Part shown: positions 8,395 through 16,675 of the stretch, piece by piece
Position numbering within the stretch: the first letter of the stretch is position 1
How the letters are laid out: each line of letters opens with the position of its first letter
Source: Acetobacterium sp.
GTDB lineage: Bacteria > Bacillota > Clostridia > Eubacteriales > Eubacteriaceae
Assembly (NCBI RefSeq): GCF_030652775.1
Contig: NZ_JAUSPS010000056.1
Coordinates: forward strand, 19,706-83,705
Length of the DNA: 64,000 bases
Direction: 5' to 3'
The notes under the pieces: generated by a model
What the model saw: the letters and a program-made list of their open reading frames with translations, nothing else
Databases searched by the model: none
What the model was told of the DNA's origin: nothing
Position numbers and translations under genes: made by a program

Positions 8395-9600
8395 TTATAA
8401 ATCAAAGGTTTCGGCAGTGGCAGTGACGGCCTTGTCCTTATCTTTGGAGGGGATGATGCAACTGATCCGGATTTCCGAGGTGGTAATCATCAGCATCTGA
8501 ATATTGTTATCGGCCAACAGGGCAAAAAACTTGGCTGCGACGCCGGACTGGCTGCGCATGCCGACCCCGACCACCGACAGCTTGGAAACGGTATCGTTGA
8601 TGATGACGCCGATGCCGGGATGTTTTTCCTGAAATGCGGCCAGGATTTTCTTGGCATCTTCCAGATCGGTAGTTGGTGCGGTAAATGAAATATTGATCAG
8701 ATCATCGATGGGGGCACTTTGGCTGATCATATCGATGTTAATGCTTTTGGTGGCAAACTGACTAAAAAACTGAGAGGTGATATTCTTGTCAAAGGGAATA
8801 TCACGAATGGTGATCATAATTTCGTCATTGTCAATGGCCACGCCGGTGATGGATTGTCCCTCCATGTATTGTTCTCCTTTTTTAATGATAGTGCCGGGGA
8901 CGTCAAATTCGCTGGAGGCGACCCAGATCGGAGTGTCGTATTTACTGGCCAGCTCAATCGCCCGGGGATGCATAACGCCGGCGCCGAGGCTGGCCATTTC
9001 CAGCATTTCTTCATACGAGACGGCGTCCAGCTTTTTGGCGTTTGGATAAAGCCGGGGATCAACCCCATAAATGCCTTCGACATCGGTATAAATTTCGCAG
9101 GGGGCATCGAGCACGCAGGCCAGCGCTACGGCACTGGTGTCCGAGCCGCCGCGGCCAAGGGTGGTGACATCGTCATTTTCATTGACGCCCTGAAAACCGG
9201 CGATGATGACGATTTTTTCTTCATTTAGCGATTCCAGAATCTTAGTGGTATCAATGCCTTCGATCCGGGACTTGGTATGACGGCCGCTAGTGCGAATGCC
9301 GACCTGGGGCCCGGTGAAGGAAATGGCGTCATGACCGAGAGCCTGCAGCGCCATCGACAGCAGCGAAATGGAGATCTGCTCGCCGGTGGACAGCAGTCGA
9401 TCCAGCTCCCGCTTGGGTGGGGAGGGATTGATGGCATAGGCCAGCTTGACCAGATCGTCGGTCGTTTTGCCCATAGCGGAAACCACCACGACAATCTGAT
9501 GGCCGTCTTTTTTCTTAGCAATGATGCGCCGAGCAACATTTAAAATCCGTTCGGTGGAACCAACCGAGGTACCACCGTATTTCTGAACAACGATATTCAT
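8395..9600 (-). CDS. lysC: Aspartate kinase
   Basis: 401 residues. Phosphorylates L-aspartate, the first step of lysine, diaminopimelate, threonine and methionine synthesis. The kinase domain (about 1-250) starts with VVQKYGGTSVG (ATP binding) and has LGRGGSDTSAVALA and the EIYTDVEGIYGVDPR segment; two ACT domains follow (about 265-401), including SVVGVGMRSQSGVAAKFF. Length is that of the Bacillus aspartokinase II type, which lysine inhibits. It is the last gene of asd-dapA-dapB-lysC under the lysine riboswitch near 12.7 kb. The 80-bp gap before it is the only loose junction besides the repeat-containing one between asd and dapA. Confidence 0.96.
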   Translation of the reverse strand: MNIVVQKYGGTSVGSTERILNVARRIIAKKKDGHQIVVVVSAMGKTTDDLVKLAYAINPSPPKRELDRLLSTGEQISISLLSMALQALGHDAISFTGPQVGIRTSGRHTKSRIEGIDTTKILESLNEEKIVIIAGFQGVNENDDVTTLGRGGSDTSAVALACVLDAPCEIYTDVEGIYGVDPRLYPNAKKLDAVSYEEMLEMASLGAGVMHPRAIELASKYDTPIWVASSEFDVPGTIIKKGEQYMEGQSITGVAIDNDEIMITIRDIPFDKNITSQFFSQFATKSINIDMISQSAPIDDLINISFTAPTTDLEDAKKILAAFQEKHPGIGVIINDTVSKLSVVGVGMRSQSGVAAKFFALLADNNIQMLMITTSEIRISCIIPSKDKDKAVTATAETFDL

Positions 9601-9680
9601 GAGATTAACCTCTAAAATCAGTAGCAGCTATGATTAATCGACTGTTATATGATCCTTTCTTAAGTGGAATGATGAGGGAG

Positions 9681-10436
9681 TTAGTCGTTGACGACCATCG
9701 CCATGTCGTAGAGGCCGGGGGCCTGGCCGACCAGGTATTGGGCGGCTTTGACGGCGCCTTCAGCGAAGACTTTTTTGGATAAGGCGATGTGGTTGACTTC
9801 GATAATTTCGTCGTTGCCGGCGAAGATCACCGAGTGTTCACCGGGGATGGTGCCGCCACGGATGGCGTGGATGCCGAGTTCGTTTTCGCTGCGTTTGGCA
9901 TCCCGGCCGTAACGGCCGTAAGTGTAGTCCTTTTTGGTGACCAGGCCGTCGTTGATGGCGTCGGCCAGTAACAAGGCGGTGCCGCTGGGAGCGTCCAGCT
10001 TTTTATTGTGGTGCTTTTCGATGATTTCAATATCAAAGCCGCTTTCCAGCTTACCGACCATGTCGGTTAGCATCTTGGCGATCAGATTGATCCCCAGCGA
10101 CAGGTTGGCGGTTTTGAAAACCGGGAACTCCTGGGAACCTTCTCTGATAGTCGCCAGATCCGCTTCGGACAAGCCGGTGGTGGCGATGACAATGGGGATC
10201 TTCCGGCTGCGGGCAAACCCGAAAATCGCCGGGAAGGCGGCAAAGTGAGAGAAATCGATGATTACATCAACCGCTTCAGTGCACGCCTCCAGATCGCTGT
10301 AGACCGGAAAGGGCAGGGTGGTGATATGCTGCTGATCAAATCCGGCGACCACCTGAGTGTCGGGGTTGGCGGCAATAATCTGCTGCAGGGTTCCGCCCAT
10401 CGCACCGGAGACGCCGCTGAGTAAAATATTAATCAT
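9681..10436 (-). CDS. dapB: 4-hydroxy-tetrahydrodipicolinate reductase
   Basis: 251 residues. Reduces hydroxy-tetrahydrodipicolinate with NAD(P)H in the diaminopimelate/lysine pathway. The N-terminal Rossmann fold has GVSGAMGGTL; the catalytic/substrate loop is EKHHNKKLDAPSGTA, with the two His and the Lys of the family. Length is normal. It follows dapA by 9 bp, so the two are tightly coupled, and lies in the lysine-riboswitch operon. Confidence 0.97.
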   Translation of the reverse strand: MINILLSGVSGAMGGTLQQIIAANPDTQVVAGFDQQHITTLPFPVYSDLEACTEAVDVIIDFSHFAAFPAIFGFARSRKIPIVIATTGLSEADLATIREGSQEFPVFKTANLSLGINLIAKMLTDMVGKLESGFDIEIIEKHHNKKLDAPSGTALLLADAINDGLVTKKDYTYGRYGRDAKRSENELGIHAIRGGTIPGEHSVIFAGNDEIIEVNHIALSKKVFAEGAVKAAQYLVGQAPGLYDMAMVVND

Positions 10437-10445
10437 GGTTGCCTC

Positions 10446-11324
10446 CTATAATAAGCCGTAGCTTTTTAAATCGGCAATCAGTTTATCTTTGTTGCACGCT
10501 TCCATTTCAATCAACGGTAGCCGCATTTCACCGGTGTCCAGACCCATCAGACCCATCGCCGTTTTAACCGGAATCGGGTTGGTTTCATAGAACATTGCCA
10601 GATTAACCAGGTTGGTGCTAAATTGCAGTTCCCGGGCTTTGGCCAGATCTCCGGCCATAAAGCTGGCGACCAGATTGTGCATGTCTTCGGGAATAATATT
10701 GGCCGATACTGAGATCACACCCTTGCCGCCGACAGCCATAATTGGTAGTACATGGTCGTCATTGCCACTATAAATATCAATGTCATTGCCGCAAACCCGG
10801 GCAATTTCAGTAACCTGGCTGATATCGCCGCTGGCTTCTTTAACGGCCGCCACATTGGGGATCTTGCTCAGTTCTTTAATGGTCGACACGGCAATATTCA
10901 TGCCGGTGCGGCTGGGGACATTGTAAATAATCACGGGAATCGTAATGGCATTGGCAATGGCGGAAATATGGGCGATGATACCCCGCTGGGTGGATTTATT
11001 GTAATAGGGGTTAATGATCAGCGCCGCATCAGCACCGGCTTTTTCGGCTTCTTTGGACAGCATGATCGAATAGGCGGTATCATTACTGCCGGTTCCAGCT
11101 ACAAAGGGCACCCGGCCGTTAATGTACTTGCCGGCATCCCGGAGCAGTTCGAGATGCTCATCATCGGTCAGGGTTGAGGTTTCACCGGTAGTGCCGGCAA
11201 TCAGAATGGCATCGGTTTTATTTTCAATCTGCCAGTCAATCAGTTTGTGAAAGCGTTCAAAATCAACTTTTCCATCTTTAAACGGGGTAACCAGGGCGAC
11301 ACAGCTTCCAGTAAAAATACTCAT
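10446..11324 (-). CDS. dapA: 4-hydroxy-tetrahydrodipicolinate synthase
   Basis: 292 residues, a TIM-barrel lyase that condenses pyruvate with aspartate semialdehyde. Visible landmarks are GTTGE near residue 45, the tyrosine motif YNVPSRTGMN, the Schiff-base lysine in VAAVKEASGD, and GNDDHVLP. A GGAGATTG site precedes the start. It lies between asd and dapB; the 200-bp gap to asd holds a copy of the dispersed palindromic repeat. Confidence 0.97.
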   Translation of the reverse strand: MSIFTGSCVALVTPFKDGKVDFERFHKLIDWQIENKTDAILIAGTTGETSTLTDDEHLELLRDAGKYINGRVPFVAGTGSNDTAYSIMLSKEAEKAGADAALIINPYYNKSTQRGIIAHISAIANAITIPVIIYNVPSRTGMNIAVSTIKELSKIPNVAAVKEASGDISQVTEIARVCGNDIDIYSGNDDHVLPIMAVGGKGVISVSANIIPEDMHNLVASFMAGDLAKARELQFSTNLVNLAMFYETNPIPVKTAMGLMGLDTGEMRLPLIEMEACNKDKLIADLKSYGLL

Positions 11325-11364
11325 TTCAATCTCCTTTGATTGTGGTTTTGGGGTTTGTGTGAGA

Positions 11365-11467
11365 TACCGTACCGACCAATTGTTAATCTGTTGTTCGCTA
11401 CGGAATCGGACAGGCTAAGCCGTGTCCGCTCAGATGCGTACAACATGATGTAACAATTGTCGGTACT
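11365..11467 (+). repeat. Dispersed palindromic repeat, copy 1 (between asd and dapA)
   Basis: A 103-bp element of nested inverted repeats. The outer arms ACCGAC...GTCGGT enclose AATTGTTA/TAACAATT, TGTTGT/ACAACA and CGC/GCG, with a central CGGACA...TGTCCG hairpin. It is nearly identical to copies at 12977-13079 (opposite orientation) and 50796-50900, and to a shortened copy at 55545-55604. Its place inside an operon means it is transcribed and would fold as RNA. Confidence 0.9.
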
Positions 11468-11525
11468 GGGATAGTGTTCTAAATAATTGTTCATCAAAGA
11501 GCCAACGGCACTAAATTTACAAGCC

Positions 11526-12524
11526 TTAGATCAATCCGCGTTTAATCAGTGCGAAGGCGATTTGGACGGCGTTGGAGGCGGCACCTTTACGGATGTTGTC
11601 GGCGACGACCCAGAGGTTCAGGCCGTTGTCAACGCTGAAATCGCGGCGCAGCCGGCCGACATAAACCTCATCGGTGTTTTCAGCCACTCGAGCCAGCGGG
11701 TAGACATTGTTGGCCGGATCATCCTGGAGTACAATCCCCGGAGCTTTGCTATAGATATAGCGGATGGAATCCAGCTCGAACGGTTTTTTCAGTTCCACGT
11801 TGATGCTTTCGCTGTGGCTGTAGAAAACCGGTACCCGCACCGTGGTGGCGGTGATCCGCAGGCTGTCATCATGAAGGATTTTCTGGGTTTCGTTGATCAT
11901 CTTCATTTCTTCTTTGGTGTAGCCATTGTCCAGAAAGGAATCAATGTGGGGCAGCACGTTATAGGCAATCGGGTGGGGGTAGAAAGCATTGGCTTCGCCC
12001 TTGATCCCGTTTTCCAGATCGGCATAACCCTTAACGCCAGAACCGGAAACGGCCTGGTAGGTGGAATAAACAATCCGGTCAATCCCGAAGGCATCATAAA
12101 GCGGTTTTAAAGCCACGACCGCCTGGATGGTGGAGCAGTTGGGGTTGGCAATGATTTTTCCGTGCCAGTCCAGATCTTCCGGATTGACCTCGGGAACCAC
12201 CAGGGGAACTAAGGGATCCATCCGGAAGGCACTGCTGTTGTCAATGACAATGACGCCTTTAGCGGCCGCCACCGGCGAAAACCGTTCGCTGGTGTCGCCA
12301 CCGGCGGAGAATAGGGCAATATCAATATCCTGGTCAAAGGCTTCATCACAAAGCTCCTGAACCACGTAAGATTTTCCGTTAAAGATAATTTCTTTGCCGG
12401 CCGACCGTTTAGATGCCATCGGGTACAGGTTTTTGACCGGGAATTTAAGTTCCGCCAGCACCTGAAGCATTTTCTGTCCCACCATGCCGGTGGCACCAAC
12501 TACTGCAACATTATAAGATTTCAT
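11526..12524 (-). CDS. asd: Aspartate-semialdehyde dehydrogenase
   Basis: 332 residues from the ATG at 12524, chosen because GGAGGT lies just upstream and the protein then begins MKSYNVAVVGATGMVGQ; a longer frame would run back into the riboswitch terminator. Reduces aspartyl phosphate to the semialdehyde with NADPH. The catalytic cysteine is in NPNCSTIQAV, and SGSGVKG and the TTVRVPVFYSHSE segment match the family. It is the first gene after the lysine riboswitch, so it and the dap genes and lysC downstream should share that control. Confidence 0.96.
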   Translation of the reverse strand: MKSYNVAVVGATGMVGQKMLQVLAELKFPVKNLYPMASKRSAGKEIIFNGKSYVVQELCDEAFDQDIDIALFSAGGDTSERFSPVAAAKGVIVIDNSSAFRMDPLVPLVVPEVNPEDLDWHGKIIANPNCSTIQAVVALKPLYDAFGIDRIVYSTYQAVSGSGVKGYADLENGIKGEANAFYPHPIAYNVLPHIDSFLDNGYTKEEMKMINETQKILHDDSLRITATTVRVPVFYSHSESINVELKKPFELDSIRYIYSKAPGIVLQDDPANNVYPLARVAENTDEVYVGRLRRDFSVDNGLNLWVVADNIRKGAASNAVQIAFALIKRGLI

Positions 12525-12607
12525 ATTACCTCCAAAAATTGAAATTATAGTTAATTGCGAAAGTGCCGTCTGCTTTGGATTCAGTTTCGCAATTTTCCAT
12601 TTGAAAT

Positions 12608-12637
12608 TAAAAAAAAGCCGGTAACGGGTACCGGCTA
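12608..12637 (-). terminator. Terminator of the lysine riboswitch
   Basis: On the minus strand AGCCGGTA pairs with TACCGGCT (12629-12636 with 12616-12623) around a 5-nt loop, followed by a run of eight or nine T. It lies between the aptamer and asd, so it is the OFF structure when lysine is bound. Confidence 0.9.
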
Positions 12638-12678
12638 AAATACAAAGAAACACTCAAAAAGAGATTCCATTGGGTTTT

Positions 12679-12843
12679 AGATAGCACTCCATCATAAAAA
12701 TGATGACAGTCCCACTGTTCTTAACAGTAAGCCCAGGAAAAGGTTGGCAAAACATTGTCCTTCGGCGAGCTTTCCTTTCACAACGCATCATCCCATTAGC
12801 CATGGTCACCGCCGTTAATCTTAAAGTCCGCACCTCTATCGTG
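12679..12843 (-). promoter_or_regulatory. Lysine riboswitch (L box) upstream of asd
   Basis: Read on the minus strand, the leader carries the conserved blocks of the L box in order: GATAGAGGTGCGGAC, GATGATGCG, GAAAGGAAAGCTCGCCGAAG, a GGGACTGTCATC block, and the closing GGAGTGCTATC that pairs with the 5' GATAG strand as P1. Binding of lysine should favour the terminator at 12608-12637. The aptamer therefore senses the end product of asd-dapA-dapB-lysC downstream. The exact antiterminator strand was not worked out. Confidence 0.93.
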
Positions 12844-12860
12844 TCTATTCGATTCTGACC

Positions 12861-12889
12861 ATTGTAACAATTATAGCGACCGATTTCAA
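12861..12889 (-). promoter_or_regulatory. Promoter of the lysine operon
   Basis: On the minus strand TTGAAA (12889-12884), a 17-bp spacer and TACAAT (12866-12861), ending about 20 bp before the aptamer: a well-placed sigma-A promoter. Confidence 0.8.
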
Positions 12890-12918
12890 GGGGGTATTGT
12901 TAAAAATTTAAATTAAAA

Positions 12919-12951
12919 TAAAAAAAACAACGCATTAATTAAAATACGTTG
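12919..12951 (-). terminator. Terminator of the DUF1858 gene
   Basis: On the minus strand CAACGTATT pairs with AATGCGTTG (9 bp, one G-U) around 6 nt and runs into eight T. It lies just upstream of the lysine-operon promoter. Confidence 0.8.
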
Positions 12952-12976
12952 CCCAGACTGTCAAAATAAATAACCT

Positions 12977-13079
12977 AGTACCGACAATTGTTACATCATG
13001 TTGTACGCATCGGAGCGGACATGGCAGAGCCTGTCCGATTCCGCAGCGAACAACAGATTAACAATTGGTCGGTACGGTA
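12977..13079 (-). repeat. Dispersed palindromic repeat, copy 2 (3' side of the DUF1858 gene)
   Basis: Same 103-bp element as copy 1 in the opposite orientation, with the outer arms and central CGGACA/TGTCCG hairpin intact. It lies between the stop codon of the DUF1858 gene and that gene's terminator, so it would be part of the 3' untranslated RNA. Confidence 0.9.
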
Positions 13080-13098
13080 GTTGATCGACAACCTTAAA

Positions 13099-13311
13099 CT
13101 ATTTTGTCAAATCAACCGCATCGATGGCGTCATTGATTGATTTAATTAAAGCATCAACATCGATGCCATGTGCTAAAGCACCTTCTTCAATACTTTCAAA
13201 ACGTGCCGCCATACAACCAAAGCAATGCATTCCGTAAGCCTGGAATACGTTGACAGAATCCGGATATGCGTTAACAGCATCCATGATGCCCATATCTTTA
13301 GTAATCTTCAT
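13099..13311 (-). CDS. DUF1858 small redox-disulfide domain protein
   Basis: 70 residues from the ATG at 13311, chosen because GGAGGTG sits 7 nt upstream and overlaps a GTG nine bases earlier. It is a single DUF1858 domain: KITKDMGIMDAVNAYP at the start and MHCFGCMAARFESIEEGA in the middle. The CxxC pair is typical of the group described as hybrid-cluster-protein-associated redox disulfide proteins. It is likely cytoplasmic with a role in thiol redox or metal handling, but no partner gene is beside it, so no pathway can be named. Confidence 0.85.
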   Translation of the reverse strand: MKITKDMGIMDAVNAYPDSVNVFQAYGMHCFGCMAARFESIEEGALAHGIDVDALIKSINDAIDAVDLTK

Positions 13312-13406
13312 TTTTTTCACCTCCGCAAAGTGTTAATCTCATTTTACATATCATACATTATAAAACTTAAAAAAAGATTTTACAACAAAAAAAAGAAATA
13401 AAAGTC

Positions 13407-13441
13407 GTATGCTTGCTAAAATAGCATACTAAGGTTATAAT
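13407..13441 (+). promoter_or_regulatory. HPr promoter with an overlapping inverted repeat
   Basis: TTGCTA (13413-13418), 17-bp spacer, TATAAT (13436-13441). GTATGCT (13407-13413) and AGCATAC (13423-13429) form an inverted repeat that straddles the -35 box. That is a natural place for a repressor, though none is known for this site. Confidence 0.6.
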
Positions 13442-13481
13442 AATAACATAGGGGAATTTTAAAGTAAAGGGGTGGATTATA

Positions 13482-13757
13482 GTGATAGTTGATAAAGTAA
13501 TCGTTAATAACAAGGCCGGACTCCATGCAAAACCAGCCTCTCTGTTTGTACAAAAAGCTAATAATTTTAAAAGCGAAATTTATATCAAAACAGACGCAAC
13601 CCGGGTTAATGCCAAAAGCATTATGGGTGTGATGATATTAGCCGTTCAAAAAGGCGACGAGATACAAATAGAAGCTAACGGTGATGACGAGAAACGAGCA
13701 GTTGAACAATTAAAACAACTGATTGAAGATCGTTTTGATTTTGTGGATGAAGTTTAG
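13482..13757 (+). CDS. ptsH: HPr-family phosphocarrier protein
   Basis: 91 residues from a GTG start preceded by AAAGGGGTGG. HPr carries phosphate from enzyme I to sugar-specific EII proteins, and in Firmicutes it is also phosphorylated on Ser46 by HPr kinase. His15 (AGLHAKPA) and Ser46 (NAKSIMGV) are both at their canonical positions. Residue 17 is Lys where PTS HPr usually has Arg; Arg17 contacts the phospho-His, so this is a mild departure. It stands alone, without enzyme I. With His15 present it is not a Crh-type protein, but a mainly regulatory role is possible. Confidence 0.9.
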   Translation: MIVDKVIVNNKAGLHAKPASLFVQKANNFKSEIYIKTDATRVNAKSIMGVMILAVQKGDEIQIEANGDDEKRAVEQLKQLIEDRFDFVDEV

Positions 13758-13814
13758 TTATCAATAAATGATATTAATTTAATGACGAAAATTCAGAAAA
13801 CAGTGGCCGCATAA

Positions 13815-13842
13815 AGTATGAATGCAAATTCATGCTTTTCTT
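13815..13842 (+). terminator. Terminator after HPr
   Basis: AGTATGAAT (13815-13823) pairs with ATTCATGCT (13828-13836) around GCAA, followed by TTTCTTTTTT. Confidence 0.75.
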
Positions 13843-13889
13843 TTTTCGGGGTTAAACAAACCCGGATCAATTTTTTATTGGAGAGCAAC

Positions 13890-14660
13890 ATGCGAAAAAT
13901 CTTAATAGCAATTTCCTTTTTTACCCGGATCCCCATTAAACTGACGGATGTCAGTGCCGAGGAGTTTTATGACGCAATGATTTTAATCCCCCTGGTGGGG
14001 GTTTTTATTGGCGTCATTCTATGGGGAGCGGCCGTTTTATTCTCGTTGATCCACTTTATTCAGCTCCAGGCACTGCTGATGGTGATTGCCTATATCTGGC
14101 TCACCGGCGGCCTCCACCTGGACGGCTTTGCGGACACCACCGATGCCCTGTTCTCGGCCAGAGACCGGGAAAAGATGATGGAAATCATGAAAGACAGTCG
14201 TTTGGGAGCCTTTGGCGCCATCGGTCTGATCTTGATCATTTTAACCAATTGGATGAGCTATACCATTATCCTGCCCGAATACAGCACCGCCCTGCTGGTG
14301 ATGCCGGTGTTTGGGCGAGTGATGGCGATCATGTCCACCTGTTTTTCCACCTACGCCCCTGGCGGCGGCGGTTTGGGCAAACGCTTTGTGGAAATGACCC
14401 AACTGCACCATTTTATTATTTATCTGGTCTTACTACTGGGTTACGCCACCTTGATCCTGGGTCTGCCGGGTCTGCTGACGGCGGTGATCTGCCTGCTGCC
14501 AGCCCTGCTGCTGATGAAAAATCTCCAGCACAAAATCGGCGGCATGACCGGCGACACCATCGGCATGACGATCGAACTCAACCAGACCTTTTTTATGGTG
14601 GTCTTTGCCGTGATCTTGATTAACTTTCCCACGTACATAAATCTTTTTAGCAGTTTGTGA
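13890..14660 (+). CDS. cobS: Adenosylcobinamide-GDP ribazoletransferase (cobalamin synthase)
   Basis: 256 residues from the ATG at 13890, which follows GGAGAG; the longer frame would start inside the HPr terminator. This membrane enzyme joins adenosylcobinamide-GDP to alpha-ribazole at the end of cobalamin synthesis. It begins ISFFTRIP and has GGLHLDGFADTTDALFS, the acidic family motif, then DSRLGAFGA and GGMTGDTIG, with several hydrophobic helices. No other cob gene is adjacent; a histidine phosphatase of CobC type lies far downstream at 59.5 kb. No cobalamin riboswitch fits in the short gap upstream. Acetogens need corrinoids for methyl transfer. Confidence 0.95.
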   Translation: MRKILIAISFFTRIPIKLTDVSAEEFYDAMILIPLVGVFIGVILWGAAVLFSLIHFIQLQALLMVIAYIWLTGGLHLDGFADTTDALFSARDREKMMEIMKDSRLGAFGAIGLILIILTNWMSYTIILPEYSTALLVMPVFGRVMAIMSTCFSTYAPGGGGLGKRFVEMTQLHHFIIYLVLLLGYATLILGLPGLLTAVICLLPALLLMKNLQHKIGGMTGDTIGMTIELNQTFFMVVFAVILINFPTYINLFSSL

Positions 14661-14696
14661 TAAATTGATGTGAAAAATTATTAAGAAAGGGTATGA

Positions 14697-16661
14697 ATGA
14701 AGAAGTCAATCAACGATTCCGGGCAAAAAGCCCGAATCGACAATCCTCCCAAAGAAAATAAGGGTTTTCTGCCGATGTCAAAAAGTGAGATGCGCACTCA
14801 GGGTATTGCCCAATGTGATTTTATTCTCGTAACCGGGGATGCCTATGTCGATCACCCCTCTTTTGGGGCGGCCATCATTGGCCGGGTGCTTGAGTCCCGG
14901 GGCTTTTCGGTGGGCATCATCGCCCAACCCAACTGGCAGGAAAACGACGATTTTAACAAGTTGGGAGCCCCCCGCCTGGGCTTTCTGGTCACCGCCGGTA
15001 ACCTCGATTCGATGGTGAACCATTTTACGGTGAACAAAAAACGCCGCCGCGAGGACGTCTATGCCCCCGGTGGCCAGGCCGGACTGCGGCCGGATCGGGC
15101 CACCATCGTTTATTGTGGCAAAATCCGCGAAAATTTCGGGGAGATTCCCCTGATCATCGGCGGCATCGAAGCCAGTTTGCGGCGCTTTGCGCACTATGAT
15201 TACTGGCAGGAAAAGGTCAGACGGCCGATTCTCTTTGATTCGCGAGCCGATCTGCTGGTATACGGCATGGGCGAACTGGCGATACTTGAGATTGCTGAAG
15301 GCCTGAACGCCGGAATCCCGGTGGCACAACTGACCCATATCAAGGGAACAGCGGTAATCAGCCGGGAACCAGAAGTCGGTGATGCGGTGATGCTGCCAGC
15401 CACCGAAGATGTCATGGTCGATACTCAGACCTATGCCCGAGCTACAGCACTGATTTACCAGAGTAACAATGCCCATGATCCGCAGACGTATCTGCAACCC
15501 ACCGGTAACCGTTACCTGCAACAGAACCCGCCTCAGCAGCCGCTTTCTCAGGCCGAGTTTGATGCCCTTTATGATCTGCCCTTTAGCTACCGCTGGCATC
15601 CCGCCTATGATCAGGTGGGGGGCGTGCCGGGGCTTAACGAAGTGAAATTCAGCATCACCGCCAACCGTGGCTGTTATGGAAATTGTACTTTTTGCGCTCT
15701 GGCCATTCACCAGGGTAAATATGTCCAGATGCGGAGCCGCGATTCGATTGTCCGGGAAGCCGGACGGATGTCAAAAGATCCGGATTTTAAAGGCTATATC
15801 CACGATATTGGCGGACCCACCGCTAATTTTTCGCATCTGGCCTGTAAAAAGCAGGAAACCCGAGGCTATTGCCAGGATCGCGAATGTCTGGCGCCGGAAC
15901 CCTGTAAAAACATCGATGCCAGCCATAAGCCTTATCTGGAGACCCTCCGAGCGGTTCGGAAACTGCCGGGAATCAAAAAAGTTTTTATCCGCTCGGGAAT
16001 TCGTTATGATTATCTGGCGCTGGATAAGGACAAAGCTTTTTTCCGGGAACTGGTCGAGCATCATATCAGCGGGCAGTTACGGGTCGCCCCGGAACATGTG
16101 TCCGATGAGGTGCTGCGGCATATGGGCAAACCGGCCTTTAAGGTCTATGAAAAATTTGCCCGCAATTTCAAACAGATTGACGAACAACTGGGGAAAAACC
16201 AGTTTGTCTTGCCCTACTTCATCACCGGTCACCCTGGCTGCAGTCTTCAGGATGCGGTCAAATTAGCTGAATATATCCGGGATATGGGCTTTTTCCCGGA
16301 ACAGGTTCAGGATTTTTATCCCACCCCGGGATCGGTCGCCACGGCGATGTATCACACCGGGGTCAATCCCCTGACGATGGAAGCGGTTTATGTGCCCAAG
16401 GGTCGCGAAAAAAACATGCAACGAGCCCTGGTTCAGTATAATAAGCGGGAAAACTATCTACTGGTTCATGAGGCACTGACCAAAGCCTATCGGGAAGACC
16501 TGATCGGGACGGGAAAAAAAGCACTGATTCCGGCCAAAGTCAAAAGTGCCGATCATCAGGCCCCTAAGTCTAATAAAACCAGTAAAACTAAACAACCAAA
16601 TAAAACCAGATCAGCCAAGTCAGTGCCAGCGAAGCAGTCAAAAAATAAACCAAAAAGATAA
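14697..16661 (+). CDS. YgiQ-family radical SAM protein
   Basis: 654 residues. It matches the YgiQ (UPF0313) family: an N-terminal domain with DAYVDHPSFGAAIIGRVLE, then the radical SAM core with the cluster motif NRGCYGNCTFCA (CxxxCxxC), and a DIGGPTANF segment before a second Cys-rich stretch (QDRECLAPEPC). The last 50 residues are a Lys/Ser/Pro-rich tail of low complexity. Being radical SAM, it should bind a 4Fe-4S cluster and SAM; the substrate of the family is not established. It is followed after 14 bp by a metalloregulator gene, so the two may share a transcript. Confidence 0.92.
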   Translation: MKKSINDSGQKARIDNPPKENKGFLPMSKSEMRTQGIAQCDFILVTGDAYVDHPSFGAAIIGRVLESRGFSVGIIAQPNWQENDDFNKLGAPRLGFLVTAGNLDSMVNHFTVNKKRRREDVYAPGGQAGLRPDRATIVYCGKIRENFGEIPLIIGGIEASLRRFAHYDYWQEKVRRPILFDSRADLLVYGMGELAILEIAEGLNAGIPVAQLTHIKGTAVISREPEVGDAVMLPATEDVMVDTQTYARATALIYQSNNAHDPQTYLQPTGNRYLQQNPPQQPLSQAEFDALYDLPFSYRWHPAYDQVGGVPGLNEVKFSITANRGCYGNCTFCALAIHQGKYVQMRSRDSIVREAGRMSKDPDFKGYIHDIGGPTANFSHLACKKQETRGYCQDRECLAPEPCKNIDASHKPYLETLRAVRKLPGIKKVFIRSGIRYDYLALDKDKAFFRELVEHHISGQLRVAPEHVSDEVLRHMGKPAFKVYEKFARNFKQIDEQLGKNQFVLPYFITGHPGCSLQDAVKLAEYIRDMGFFPEQVQDFYPTPGSVATAMYHTGVNPLTMEAVYVPKGREKNMQRALVQYNKRENYLLVHEALTKAYREDLIGTGKKALIPAKVKSADHQAPKSNKTSKTKQPNKTRSAKSVPAKQSKNKPKR

Positions 16662-16675
16662 AAGCAGAGGTAAAA

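Noticed and set aside
11487..12110. Plus-strand frame of 207 codons across the end of asd
   Set aside because: Antisense to asd, whose catalytic motifs are intact; no ribosome site.
13758..13889. Cobalamin riboswitch before cobS
   Set aside because: The gap is too short and lacks the B12-box; the hairpin there is the HPr terminator.
14778..15710. Antisense open frame of 310 codons opposite the YgiQ-type gene
   Set aside because: The sense frame has radical SAM motifs and correct length; the antisense product matches nothing and has low-complexity composition.
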